Source: Saccharothrix sp. HUAS TT1
GTDB lineage: Bacteria; Actinomycetota; Actinomycetes; Mycobacteriales; Pseudonocardiaceae
Assembly (NCBI RefSeq): GCF_040744945.1
Contig: NZ_CP160453.1
Location: forward strand, 1,116,001-1,180,000
Direction of reading: 5' to 3'
Length of the DNA stretch: 64,000 bases
Shown one piece after another: positions 30,326 through 38,498 of the stretch. The notes beneath the pieces are model-generated. The model worked only from the letters and a program-made list of their open reading frames with translations. It was not told the DNA's origin and did not search any database. Position 1 is the first letter of the stretch. The number at the start of each line of letters is the position of its first letter. Position numbers and translations under genes: made by a program.

Positions 30326-30727
30326 CTACTGGAGCCCTCGTCTATTGTCTGTGATTACGCGCCCGCCTTCAGATTGCGGAAGACGCCAGTAGACCACACT
30401 GTCGCCATCGCGAAGTTTTACGAGATGTCCGTGACCTTTACCCAGCGGGCCGCCACGCCCCCCGTAGTAGATATCAACTTTTGCTTGACCGTCAGTTGTG
30501 TAGCCGGATTCGATTAAAGCGTGATGTCCTTCGAAGGTGCCGTTCGCACCAAACTCTTCGTTTCCCAGGTTACGCTCACGGGCTTCGCGGGCCTCACGCT
30601 CGGCTCTTGCGGCCTCGATCGCGGCCCGATTGTGCCGGTACGACGTTGAGGCCCCGTACTTCATGCTGCCTGCGATCTGGTCCTTGAGCGCTAACTTCAG
30701 ATCGTCCCAGAATTTCCCCATCGCCAT
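30326..30727 (-). CDS. Hypothetical protein with Arg/Glu-rich helix and Gly/His-rich tail
   Basis: The 133-residue product begins MAMGKFWDDLKLALKDQ, has a charged helix AARAEREAREARERN near residue 45, and a C-terminal part with YYGGRGGPLGKGHGHLVKL. ATG 30727 has GGAG 4 bases upstream; the next ATG (MGKF) is also possible. No family is recognised. Confidence 0.55.
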   Translation of the reverse strand: MAMGKFWDDLKLALKDQIAGSMKYGASTSYRHNRAAIEAARAEREAREARERNLGNEEFGANGTFEGHHALIESGYTTDGQAKVDIYYGGRGGPLGKGHGHLVKLRDGDSVVYWRLPQSEGGRVITDNRRGLQ

Positions 30728-30869
30728 CTGCTCCAATCAAAAACCCACAGCGGTTGCCCTCATATCGCCGTAAGGGCTGGCAGCGTTACAAGGGCTTCGT
30801 GTTGGATCTAAATCCAAGCACCGACGATCAACCACATGCAACCGTGAAGCCCATCGAACGTGCGCCAGC

Positions 30870-30938
30870 CACCTACAGGCACCACATTTTTCTACCATAT
30901 GCAAGCCTCTATCTCCATGCGTAAATGGAGGTAGAGGC
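30870..30938. repeat. Duplicated 70-base element, copy 1 (with hairpin)
   Basis: The 20-base string TTTTCTACCATATGCAAGCC (30888-30907) recurs exactly at 38337-38356, with flanking similarity (AGGCAC before, TAAATGGA after). This copy also contains a hairpin GCCTCTATCTCCAT / ATGGAGGTAGAGGC around 30903-30938. Both copies lie 75-145 bases upstream of a plus-strand gene. Confidence 0.7.
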
Positions 30939-30982
30939 TTGGGCAACACCGCTCACCTCATTTACAACTATCTGGAGTAAGC

Positions 30983-31297
30983 ATGGCCATCGTCAGTAGA
31001 AAGGTGTCTGATCTTTCTGGCACGGAAGGGTCCGACGACGACTTCGCGCAAGTGGTCGTCAGGCAGCACCCCACCATCGACCAGCCCAAGGCACTCGATG
31101 TCTTGGTGACCGAGCTCGGATCATTCAAGGACATCGGCGACTTGGTGATCTTGGAAGTCCGCATGCCGGACACCACCACTCGCGAGATTTACGTCCGCGT
31201 GAGCGACTTCAACAAGGCCGCACCTGACATGGAACAGGTTCTGCGCAGCGCCCGCGGTACTCGCGGACGCCTGCCCGGTTCACGCAACGGCTCATAG
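30983..31297 (+). CDS. Small hypothetical protein upstream of the ATPase gene
   Basis: The 104-residue product (MAIVSRKVSDLSGTEGSDDD...) has GGAG 6-7 bases before the ATG. It seems a compact alpha/beta protein with a basic C-terminal tail (GTRGRLPGSRNGS). It is followed by a strong terminator and lies just upstream of the TraG/VirB4-like gene. No family is recognised. Confidence 0.65.
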   Translation: MAIVSRKVSDLSGTEGSDDDFAQVVVRQHPTIDQPKALDVLVTELGSFKDIGDLVILEVRMPDTTTREIYVRVSDFNKAAPDMEQVLRSARGTRGRLPGSRNGS

Positions 31298-31311
31298 TCC
31301 GTGCGCTCCGC

Positions 31312-31350
31312 CCCGCTCAGTCTCCGCATAGTTGCGTGAGACTGAGCGGG
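31312..31350. terminator. Strong terminator
   Basis: CCCGCTCAGTCTC (31312-31324) and GAGACTGAGCGGG (31338-31350) form a perfect 13-base-pair stem. Confidence 0.85.
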
Positions 31351-31396
31351 TCATCTCCTAGCATCAGCGACGCATATATAAACAGAACGATGAACG

Positions 31397-31402
31397 TATA
31401 CT
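31397..31402 (+). promoter_or_regulatory. Possible -10 element for the ATPase operon
   Basis: TATACT lies 14 bases before the start, next to AAGGAGG, so the transcript would have a very short leader. No clear -35 is visible. Confidence 0.35.
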
Positions 31403-31415
31403 AGAAAGGAGGTAT

Positions 31416-33641
31416 ATGACTACTACGACACCTGTCATGCCGTCATCCAATCAGTCGCACGTCGACGCGGGCGGACTGATCTGGTTTACTATCCATTTCC
31501 CCCTGACGCTTGATCTAGCCACTCTTACTAACTTAATTCGCCCGCTCGCGCATCGTCCGCAACTCGGCTTACTCGGGCGCACGCCGCTAGTTGTGATCGA
31601 GCTACGCGCCTATGCAGGCCAGCCCTACTGGCTGCTCGGCATGGATCTGAACTTGTCCACGTCGCTTCCGGACCAACTGCGCGCACAGGTTCCGCGCCTC
31701 GTCTTGACAGCCACCTCGACGCCACAGCGGCCGACACCGTTCCTCGTGAGCGATCTACGTATCACTGGCTTGTCGCAACCGCTTCGCCTCGACATGGCAC
31801 CAAGTGTCAGCGCAGGGCTTCATGACGTGCTTCGGTCATTGGGAAACGATGAATCGGCCGTCCTGCAGTGGGTGATAGGGCCTGCCCAACGACGACACAC
31901 CGAACCACCTCAGGCGCTCTCCCTAGCCCATCTCCTGGGTCTTCGCGGCACGCCGCCAACTCGGAGCGACCAGTTGCAGCACTGGCGGCGCAAGACGGTT
32001 GAGCCGTTGTTCGCTGTCCACGGACGTGTGGGCGCACGAACCGCCCGGCTCGAGCGAACCGCTGCGGTGGTGCAGATGTTGGCCCAAGCGGTCTCGCTGG
32101 CAAGCGCCAGCTACACGGAGATCCGCAGCTCGCTCGCATCCCGTCGTGGTGGGCGCACCATCACCAGTGTGCCGCGCTCGCAACGGTGGTCGGGCATCCT
32201 CAACGCGGCCGAGCTGGCGTCACTTCTCGGCTACCCCTTCGATGAACTCAGCGACCAGCCACCACAGGCACATCCTGCCCCGCCGTCGCTCCTCATCCCG
32301 GCTGACCAGCCTCACCACACGGCTGCCGTGCGCGTGCTCGGGCGCAGTCTGCATCCGGCCGACGAGCACCAGCTCGTCACGATGCCTGTAGCAACCGCGC
32401 TTCATCATGTACACGTCACCGGCGTGACCGGCTCTGGCAAGTCAACGCAGCTCGCTTCCTTTGTCAGGGCCGACATGCGCGCAGGCCACGGTGTGCTGCT
32501 GATCGAACCGCGTGGTGATCTTGTTGACGACGTACTGAAGGCGGTTCCGGCCACGCGTCGCGACGACGTTGTCGTGATCGAGCCCGGTCTGAGTGGGCAT
32601 GTCGTTGGCGTCAACCCGTTGGCTGGCTCTCCCGAGGAAGCCGAACGACGGGCGGACTTAGTGATGCATCTGTTCCGCCAGGTCTTCGGCTCCAGCATCG
32701 GTCCGCGGAGTGCCGACGTCCTGCTGCACGCGTTGACGGCCTTGGCTCGCAGCCGGGATGGTTCACTGGCGGACCTGCCGGTGCTGCTGACCAACGCGAC
32801 CTTCCGCCGTCAGGTGCTCACCGAGGTCACCGATCCTTTGGTGCTCGCGCCCTTCTTTGCTTGGTACGACAACCTGTCTGACGCCGAGCGCGCTCAGGCC
32901 ATCGCACCGGTTCTCAACAAGACGCGGGCCTTCCTCAGCCGCTCCGCGCTCCGTCACCTGCTCGGCCAAGCTGCGCCGCGGTTCACACTGGACGACCTGT
33001 TCACCCAGCGCCGCATCGTGCTGGTGAACCTCAATGCCGGTGTGCTCGGTGCCGAGACTGCGAGCATGACTGGCGCCCTTCTCCTCACTCAGCTCTGGCA
33101 GGCCATCCAGCGACGCGCCACTGTCCCGCTCGCCGAGCGGCATCCGGTGATGGTGGTGATCGACGAGATCCAGGACTACCTGAAGCTGCCGGTCGATATC
33201 GGCGAACTCCTGGCCCAGGCGCGGGCGCTCGGCGTGTCTCTAACGGCCGCCCACCAACACCTCGGCCAGCTCTCGCCCACGCTGAAGGCGGCCTTCTTCG
33301 CCAACGCCCGCTCCCGTATGGCCTTCCATCCCAGCACCGACGACACCCGCGACCTCGCTCAGGTCTTCGGTGATGGCACCACAGCGACCGACCTTGAACG
33401 GCTCGGCCGCTTTCAGGCGTACTGCCGCCTGGTGCTCGGCAACACCATGACCAAGCCGTTCATCGTGCAGAGCCGCCCACTTGGAGCCGCCTCGTCCAAC
33501 TCGGCTGAGTTGCGCCTCGCAAGCCAGCAGCGCTACGGCGTCTCGGGCAACGAGCTTGATGCTCAGCTCGTCTCCCGTTGGCGAGGAGGGACTACCCGCC
33601 CGGATGGACCGATCGGCATCGGCCCGCGGAGCGCCGCGTGA
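31416..33641 (+). CDS. TraG/VirB4-like conjugative ATPase (DUF87/TraM recognition type)
   Basis: The 741-residue product is a hexameric-type DNA-translocation or coupling ATPase. Walker A GVTGSGKST is near residue 338, Walker B VMVVIDEIQDYL near 578, and SLTAAHQHLGQL is the motif after Walker B seen in type IV coupling proteins. The N-terminal 300 residues carry no clear membrane helix. It has a good AAGGAGG site and is followed 115 bases later by a replication-relaxation gene, the standard pairing on actinobacterial integrative elements. A second, divergent copy is at 57817-59970. Confidence 0.85.
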   Translation: MTTTTPVMPSSNQSHVDAGGLIWFTIHFPLTLDLATLTNLIRPLAHRPQLGLLGRTPLVVIELRAYAGQPYWLLGMDLNLSTSLPDQLRAQVPRLVLTATSTPQRPTPFLVSDLRITGLSQPLRLDMAPSVSAGLHDVLRSLGNDESAVLQWVIGPAQRRHTEPPQALSLAHLLGLRGTPPTRSDQLQHWRRKTVEPLFAVHGRVGARTARLERTAAVVQMLAQAVSLASASYTEIRSSLASRRGGRTITSVPRSQRWSGILNAAELASLLGYPFDELSDQPPQAHPAPPSLLIPADQPHHTAAVRVLGRSLHPADEHQLVTMPVATALHHVHVTGVTGSGKSTQLASFVRADMRAGHGVLLIEPRGDLVDDVLKAVPATRRDDVVVIEPGLSGHVVGVNPLAGSPEEAERRADLVMHLFRQVFGSSIGPRSADVLLHALTALARSRDGSLADLPVLLTNATFRRQVLTEVTDPLVLAPFFAWYDNLSDAERAQAIAPVLNKTRAFLSRSALRHLLGQAAPRFTLDDLFTQRRIVLVNLNAGVLGAETASMTGALLLTQLWQAIQRRATVPLAERHPVMVVIDEIQDYLKLPVDIGELLAQARALGVSLTAAHQHLGQLSPTLKAAFFANARSRMAFHPSTDDTRDLAQVFGDGTTATDLERLGRFQAYCRLVLGNTMTKPFIVQSRPLGAASSNSAELRLASQQRYGVSGNELDAQLVSRWRGGTTRPDGPIGIGPRSAA

Positions 33642-33756
33642 TGGCTTCGCTTCCCCCTTCGGTTCGCCTGACGTGTCGCGTTGCCATAAACAGCCTGCTC
33701 GCCTCTGTCAATCGCTTGGAGGTGCCAACGACTCTCTCCCTGTCAGGAGCCTCCTC

Positions 33757-34608
33757 ATGACCGGGCGACGACTTCATGTCCAGGCGCTCCGTCTACGGGC
33801 CCAGCTCGACACCCGCGCGCTGGCGGTGCTCGACTCGCTCTACCGCTTCCGCTTGCTGACCAATGCTCAAGTTCAGCGGCTGTACCTGGTTGATGGCGCA
33901 CCCGGCTCACGCATCCGCCGCACCCAGTACCTCATGAAGCGACTTCAAGCCTTGGCCCTGGTGGTTCGCCTGTCCCGTGGCATCGGTGGTGTCCGAGGAG
34001 GTTCCTCCGGCTTCATCTATGGCCTGTCGGCGCTTGGTCAGGCGGTCCTGGACGTCAGCGGCCCAGCGGGAGGAGGGAGGCGGCGGCGAGTCTGGGAGAC
34101 CACGCCTTACTTCCAAAACCACATGCTGGGGGTGGCCGAGCTGTACGTCGGTCTCCGCGAGTCTGAGCGACAGAGCCAAGCGGTACTGCTCACGTTCGCC
34201 AGCGAGCCGAACTGCTGGCGGCACTTCACGGGCAGCGGCGGGGAGCTGGTCGTCCTCAAGCCTGACGCCTACGTGCGCATCGGCTTCCAGGCTGTCGAAC
34301 GCCGCGTGTTCGTCGAGGTCGACTTGGCCACCGAAAGCCTGCCGACCATCGTGCGCAAGTCGGCTCGCTACGTCGCCTACTGGCGTAGCGGCGTCGAGCA
34401 ACAGCGCGAAGGCGTCTTCCCCCAGGTGGTGTGGCTCGTCCCGAACCAGCGTCGTCTGCAGAACATCGAGCGTGCTCTTGGGTCGCTTGCTGTCGAGGCG
34501 TCCGGGCTGTTCAACGTCGCCCTCATCAACACAGGACCCCGACTCCTGATGACACCGCCGGAGCTGGCAGACACGACAGACCATACAAGTGGACGCCCGC
34601 CGCCATAA
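33757..34608 (+). CDS. Replication-relaxation family protein
   Basis: The 283-residue product opens with a winged-helix-like region (TRALAVLDSLYRFRLLTNAQ, VQRLYL) and continues with HMLGVAELYVGL and FVEVDLATESLPTI, the features of the actinobacterial replication-relaxation family (MobC/relaxosome-like accessory). ATG 33757 has AGGAG 9 bases upstream; the frame is open further upstream inside the ATPase gene. It is thought to act with the preceding ATPase in element transfer or replication. Confidence 0.82.
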   Translation: MTGRRLHVQALRLRAQLDTRALAVLDSLYRFRLLTNAQVQRLYLVDGAPGSRIRRTQYLMKRLQALALVVRLSRGIGGVRGGSSGFIYGLSALGQAVLDVSGPAGGGRRRRVWETTPYFQNHMLGVAELYVGLRESERQSQAVLLTFASEPNCWRHFTGSGGELVVLKPDAYVRIGFQAVERRVFVEVDLATESLPTIVRKSARYVAYWRSGVEQQREGVFPQVVWLVPNQRRLQNIERALGSLAVEASGLFNVALINTGPRLLMTPPELADTTDHTSGRPPP

Positions 34609-34669
34609 GGCAACCGTCTTTTATTCACAACAGAACAACAAACGAGTAAAATAGATGAGGAGAAGCACT

Positions 34670-34927
34670 ATGCCAGAAGAAGTATCGAATAACACCAACC
34701 AGTTAGATCACAGTGCCCCGGATGATGACTGTCGGGCCGACAAGCCGCGGCCGATTGTCCTAACGGTCAAAGAAGCCTGCCAGGTGCTCCGCATCAGCCG
34801 GTGGACACTCTACGACTTGATCCGAGCACGGGCGATCGAGACGATCACCATCGGACGTAGCCGCCGAATCCCAGTATGTAGCGTCTCAAACTATATAAAA
34901 CGGCGGCTCGCCGAGGACTTGCAGTAG
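34670..34927 (+). CDS. xis: Helix-turn-helix excisionase/DNA-binding protein
   Basis: The 85-residue product has a MerR-like HTH-17 domain: LTVKEACQVLRISRWTLYDL followed by TITIGRSRRIP. ATG 34670 is chosen because GAGGAG lies 8 bases upstream; ATG 34655 is in the same frame. Its TAG is directly followed by the integrase ATG, the usual xis-int arrangement. Confidence 0.88.
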   Translation: MPEEVSNNTNQLDHSAPDDDCRADKPRPIVLTVKEACQVLRISRWTLYDLIRARAIETITIGRSRRIPVCSVSNYIKRRLAEDLQ

Positions 34928-36382
34928 ATGGCTCGTCGTGGCGTTAATGGCGAAGGGTCGATCTATCGGCGTAAGGACGGCCGGTACGAGGCAGCGCTCT
35001 ACGTCGACACGACGAGCGGCAAGCGGAAGCGGCTTCGCTTCTACGGGACGACCCATGCCGAGGTGAGCGCCACGCTCGTTGAAGCGCGACTGCAGACACA
35101 GCGGGGCATACCGAGTCCAGACAGGAACTGGCGCGTCGGAGAGTACTTGGATTACTGGCTCGAACAGGCAGTACACACGAAGCGGAGACCGCTCACGTAC
35201 CAGCGAGCGGAAAGCGTGGTGCGCCTGCACTTGAAGCCTCATCTCGGGGCACATGCCCTTAAGACGTTGTCCGTCCACTCCGTTCAGACTTTTCTCGACC
35301 AACGGCAAGCCGCTGGTATCACAGAAGCGACCCTCTTCCAGATCCGCAAAGTTCTCAGCGCTGCCCTCACATGGGCTATGCGCCAAGAGCTGATCTTTCG
35401 CAACGTCGCACGGCTCGTGGAACTGCCCACCTATAAACCCGATGAGGCCGAGTACTGGAACGCTGGCGAGGTACAACTCTTCTTAGAAGTCGCAAAATCA
35501 GATCCGCTCTACCCACTGTTTGTTGTGCTCGTGCTTTACGGTCTCCGAAGCGGCGAGGTTCGAGGCATCAGGTGGTCTGACGTCGACTTTGAACGCAACG
35601 AACTCCGCATAAGACAGCAGGTTCAGCGGATCGCTGGCCAACTCCAGCAAGTACCACTTAAGACCTCCTCCAGCCACCGCGATGAACCGTTGCTCACAAC
35701 CGTTAGGCAAGTCTTCATGGAGCAGCAGATCAGGCAGACAGCAGCACGAGAAGCTGCAGGCGCTTCGTGGCAGGGTGGCGGCGATGAGAAGGAACTCGTC
35801 TTCACCACCAAGACCGGGCGCCCGATCGAGGCACGCAACGTCTTCCGTTCTTTTCGCCGCATCTGTGCAAGATACAATCTTCGCCCTATCACTCTGCATG
35901 GGCTCCGCCACTCGAATGGCACCCTTCAGAAGAACCTCGGAGTACCGGACCGGGACGTTCAGGTCGTTCTCGGTCACAGCAACACACGCACGACTGCCAT
36001 CTACCAGCATGTGGATATGACCAACAAGCGCGTGGCACTGGAGAAGGTCGAGCACCAGCTTTTCGCGAAGGACGGCGACGACAGTGAGCGTAGCCGTCAA
36101 CTTAGCCGTCAAAGTCACAAATTAGCCGTCAACTTGGCCCAGGTACCAGGCAAAGCACAACCCAAAGAAAACACTCACCTCTGTTGGGTGAGTGCTTTCT
36201 TTGGTGGCTCCTCCCAGACTCGAACTGGGGACACAAGGCTCTTCAGGACGACCGGGCTCGCCTTGCAGGGCCGGATTACAGAGGTGAGAGGGCGGATGAA
36301 ACGTGCCGAAAGGCAGTGGATATTGGGCACAGTAGCCGTCAACTTAGCCGTCAGAGTCACTCCCCCCTTGCGACCCAGGTGA
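34928..36382 (+). CDS. int: Tyrosine integrase
   Basis: This phage-type recombinase has an N-terminal SAM-like core-binding domain (LDYWLEQAVHTKRRPLTYQR) and catalytic residues R (LYGLRSGEVRGIRW), HxxR (LHGLRHSNGT) and Y (TTAIYQHVDM). The enzyme proper ends near residue 385. The frame then runs on for about 100 codons through repeated AGCCGTCAACTT units, a terminator-like hairpin and a tRNA 3' fragment, so the C terminus is non-standard. The 484-residue length exceeds the usual 380-400. Confidence 0.93.
   Translation: MARRGVNGEGSIYRRKDGRYEAALYVDTTSGKRKRLRFYGTTHAEVSATLVEARLQTQRGIPSPDRNWRVGEYLDYWLEQAVHTKRRPLTYQRAESVVRLHLKPHLGAHALKTLSVHSVQTFLDQRQAAGITEATLFQIRKVLSAALTWAMRQELIFRNVARLVELPTYKPDEAEYWNAGEVQLFLEVAKSDPLYPLFVVLVLYGLRSGEVRGIRWSDVDFERNELRIRQQVQRIAGQLQQVPLKTSSSHRDEPLLTTVRQVFMEQQIRQTAAREAAGASWQGGGDEKELVFTTKTGRPIEARNVFRSFRRICARYNLRPITLHGLRHSNGTLQKNLGVPDRDVQVVLGHSNTRTTAIYQHVDMTNKRVALEKVEHQLFAKDGDDSERSRQLSRQSHKLAVNLAQVPGKAQPKENTHLCWVSAFFGGSSQTRTGDTRLFRTTGLALQGRITEVRGRMKRAERQWILGTVAVNLAVRVTPPLRPR
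36092..36135. repeat. Direct repeats AGCCGTCAACTT near the integrase end
   Basis: AGCCGTCAACTTAGCCGTCA at 36092 is followed by AGCCGTCAACTT at 36124. The same double motif recurs at 36334 and 37655. The pattern suggests integrase arm-type sites at an attachment region. Confidence 0.6.
36164..36202. terminator. Terminator-like hairpin inside the extended integrase frame
   Basis: AAAGAAAACACTCACC (36164-36179) and GGTGAGTGCTTTCTTT (36187-36202) pair over 16 positions with one mismatch, with A and T flanks giving terminators in both directions. Confidence 0.75.
36202..36230 (-). other. tRNA 3'-end fragment (probable attachment site)
   Basis: On the minus strand CCCCAGTTCGAGTCTGGG is a perfect T arm, followed by AGGAGCC, a discriminator A and CCA. 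No matching 5' acceptor (GGCTCCT) is found nearby, so only the 3' part of a tRNA is present, as expected when a tyrosine integrase uses a tRNA end as its site. Confidence 0.6.
36260..36360. repeat. Att-like direct repeat, left copy
   Basis: GCCTTGCAGGGCCGGATTAC and following AGAGGT (36260-36285), and AGCCGTCAACTTAGCCGTCA (36334-36353), recur 1.32 kb away at 37584 and 37655 with single mismatches and the same internal spacing. The two copies flank a single minus-strand gene. Confidence 0.7.
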
Positions 36383-36485
36383 CCCTTCCATCGCGCCAAG
36401 ATACAACTAACGCATCCCGCTTCCCTGTTCTAGAAACAGCATTGGCTCGCCGGTCATCAAAAAGCCTTTACAGTCCGCAACTTTA

Positions 36486-37397
36486 TTATCTCATGCTAGC
36501 AAGAATATAGCGCACCTGAGTTGCACTGCAATCGAAATTGGATACTCCCTTATCCTCCCGCCAGCGCTTAAGTCGATCATATAAAGTGCACTTAAAAACC
36601 CCTTTTTTCCTATAGTCACCTGGCCCCATCTCAAGACGTGTAAATTCACCAGTGCCAACAAAATTGAATCCATCACCAGAACCATCAAGAGGCAGTTCAA
36701 TAGTCTCTACACTGTTACCAGCTAAGACGTCGGCGACCATCCTGCCCGAGTAGCTATACACTTCGTCCCGCTTGAAGTTGATTTCAATAGAGCCCTGCTC
36801 GCCGGGTTCAAGATTGAACGCGAAAGGCTTATATTCCTCGGTTTCTCGGTCGCGCACTTTAGCCTGCAAGTCGAAATCCAGGCGCACATCCAGGGAAACC
36901 GAATCACCCAGTCCAGCGTTGGGACAATGGAACCGGATCATCCGCTCTGGCTCGGACTTACGTACATCGACGGCTCGAATGTTGCTCATGGAGAGCATAG
37001 CCCCGTCTTCCGCTGTATTTCTGATCGACAGATTCTGTTTCGGCGGAACCTCCATGCCAACTTTTTCGAGCCAGGCTAGCACTGGAGGAGTGCAGAACAT
37101 AAACGCTTCGGGGGCCTCATGGAACGGCGCACCAAGTGGAAGCATGAACTGGGTCACACTATCCGTGTTAGTCGATTTTACGTCGATATTTGAAACTTTA
37201 GTCCGGGGACGAGTTAATTCAGGTACAGGGCCGAGCAGAGCAGCGATCAGACTGACCAACGCAATAGCTGTTCCGCCCAGTAAAAACCACGGATTACTCC
37301 CTAGGCCAGCTCGCCTAGGGCGTCGAGATGAACTCTGGTCGGTTAGTCGTCCGGCACCGTGCGTCTGGAGCGGCGCCGGATCATCTTGTCTGCGCAC
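36486..37397 (-). CDS. Hypothetical single-pass membrane protein in a repeat-flanked cassette
   Basis: The 303-residue product has a basic cytoplasmic N terminus, one membrane helix (NPWFLLGGTAIALVSLIAAL, about 34-53) and an extracellular domain with few recognisable features. AT content and codon use differ from both flanks. GTG 37397 is the first start in frame. No family is recognised. Its position between two att-like repeats suggests it entered separately. Confidence 0.7.
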   Translation of the reverse strand: MRRQDDPAPLQTHGAGRLTDQSSSRRPRRAGLGSNPWFLLGGTAIALVSLIAALLGPVPELTRPRTKVSNIDVKSTNTDSVTQFMLPLGAPFHEAPEAFMFCTPPVLAWLEKVGMEVPPKQNLSIRNTAEDGAMLSMSNIRAVDVRKSEPERMIRFHCPNAGLGDSVSLDVRLDFDLQAKVRDRETEEYKPFAFNLEPGEQGSIEINFKRDEVYSYSGRMVADVLAGNSVETIELPLDGSGDGFNFVGTGEFTRLEMGPGDYRKKGVFKCTLYDRLKRWREDKGVSNFDCSATQVRYILASMR

Positions 37398-37583
37398 ATT
37401 GACTAGATCGACACGACATGGGCAACTGTTACTATAGCCAACGTATCATCGACCGATCGAATTGGTCGCCGTTGACAGACGACGGACGATAACAATGCCG
37501 ATCAATAACGCCCAACATCCCGTCACCGTACTTTTCACGATACGCAAGGGAGGGGCGGAGCGGCCGCCAGGACGGTCGATCGC

Positions 37584-37681
37584 GCCTTGCACGGCCGGAT
37601 TACAGAGGTAATAGAGTCGCCGAGACGTGCGGAAGACAGTGGTGTCAGGTGCGGAGCCGTCAACTTAGCCGTCAAAGTCAC
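37584..37681. repeat. Att-like direct repeat, right copy
   Basis: This copy matches 36260-36360 in two blocks (26 bases with one mismatch, and 26 bases exact or nearly so). Confidence 0.7.
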
Positions 37682-37800
37682 AGGAAACGAGAGAGTGATT
37701 TCGAGCGAGGCTTGCATCTCTTTACGTAGTGCGCCCTCTGGCGATCCAACGCCTCACTAAGCAAGATCTTGAGCTTTTTGAACAGTTCCTCGTTTGCCAT
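37678..37800 (-). CDS. Small basic protein (40 residues)
   Basis: MANEELFKKLKILLSEALDR starts 4 bases after the stop of the coiled-coil gene upstream, so the two are probably cotranscribed. The C-terminal half is basic (KRCKPRSKSLSRF) and its last bases lie in the att-like repeat. No family is recognised. Confidence 0.45.
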   Translation of the reverse strand: MANEELFKKLKILLSEALDRQRAHYVKRCKPRSKSLSRFL

Positions 37801-37804
37801 AGTA

Positions 37805-38104
37805 CTAGGCAGAGCGATGCTCAAGTCGTGTGATCCGGCGCTCGTGATCATCGACTTGCGGCTTGGCGGCAACTGAATCCAGGCCAGTGTTTAGGGTTTC
37901 AGCAATGGCTTCATGGGACTCATTCAGGTCAGCTTTAAACCCCTCCCGAAGCTGCGCCAAATCCTCCTTCGTGGCCATGCGTTGTTCAATGCCATCCATG
38001 CGACGCTCAAGACCATCGATACGTTTATCTAGGTGCTGCACCGCCCCCGAGATCTCGGCTCGGAGTAACTGCTTCATGTCTTCCATAAATTCTTGACTGT
38101 TCAT
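37805..38104 (-). CDS. Coiled-coil hypothetical protein
   Basis: The 99-residue product has heptad-like repeats HLDKRIDGLERRMDGIEQRM followed by ATKEDLAQLREGFKADL and DDHERRITRLEHR. It resembles many small phage-type coiled-coil proteins with no assigned function. A 16-base palindrome lies 13 bases upstream of its start. Confidence 0.65.
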   Translation of the reverse strand: MNSQEFMEDMKQLLRAEISGAVQHLDKRIDGLERRMDGIEQRMATKEDLAQLREGFKADLNESHEAIAETLNTGLDSVAAKPQVDDHERRITRLEHRSA

Positions 38105-38116
38105 ACATTTCTAGTA

Positions 38117-38132
38117 TGCGCCACGTGGCGCA
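38117..38132. promoter_or_regulatory. Perfect 16-base palindrome upstream of the coiled-coil gene
   Basis: TGCGCCACGTGGCGCA is self-complementary and sits where a repressor would block this gene's promoter. The binding protein is unknown. Confidence 0.5.
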
Positions 38133-38326
38133 AATGATCAAGCAAGTACTGCCACGATTAGACACCTGGCATGAAGTCCGCAAAGTGCGGCTGCGCGGCG
38201 TACGTGACAGGCTGAGTGAACAACGCTTATGCTCGTTGAGAACACTCACTTAGGTCACGGCTGGGGACTACGCCAGACACACCTTGTCCTCTCCAGGGCA
38301 CCCGCAATATCTGCCACCGCCTGATA

Positions 38327-38395
38327 GGCACTTATGTTTTCTACCATATGCAAGCCGTAGCACAGATGACTAAATGGAAGTGACGGGTCATCAAA
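38327..38395. repeat. Duplicated 70-base element, copy 2
   Basis: This is the second copy of the element at 30870-30938, with the 20-base core at 38337-38356. The rest of 38133-38498 shows no convincing gene; a minus-strand frame through both copies shares GLHMVE but is probably an effect of the DNA repeat. Confidence 0.65.
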
Positions 38396-38498
38396 AGACC
38401 GCAGCAGGCCACGCGCCAGACGATCGAGGTGCGCGGCCTGGCGCGGAACGGACCGCCCGCCAGGCACACGCCTATCGGTCCAGAAGCGAGCACTCGTC

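Noticed and set aside
30737..30949. A minus-strand frame sharing GLHMVE with another frame at 38255-38512.
   Set aside because: The similarity follows the duplicated 70-base DNA element and the rest of the two frames does not match; not counted as protein genes.
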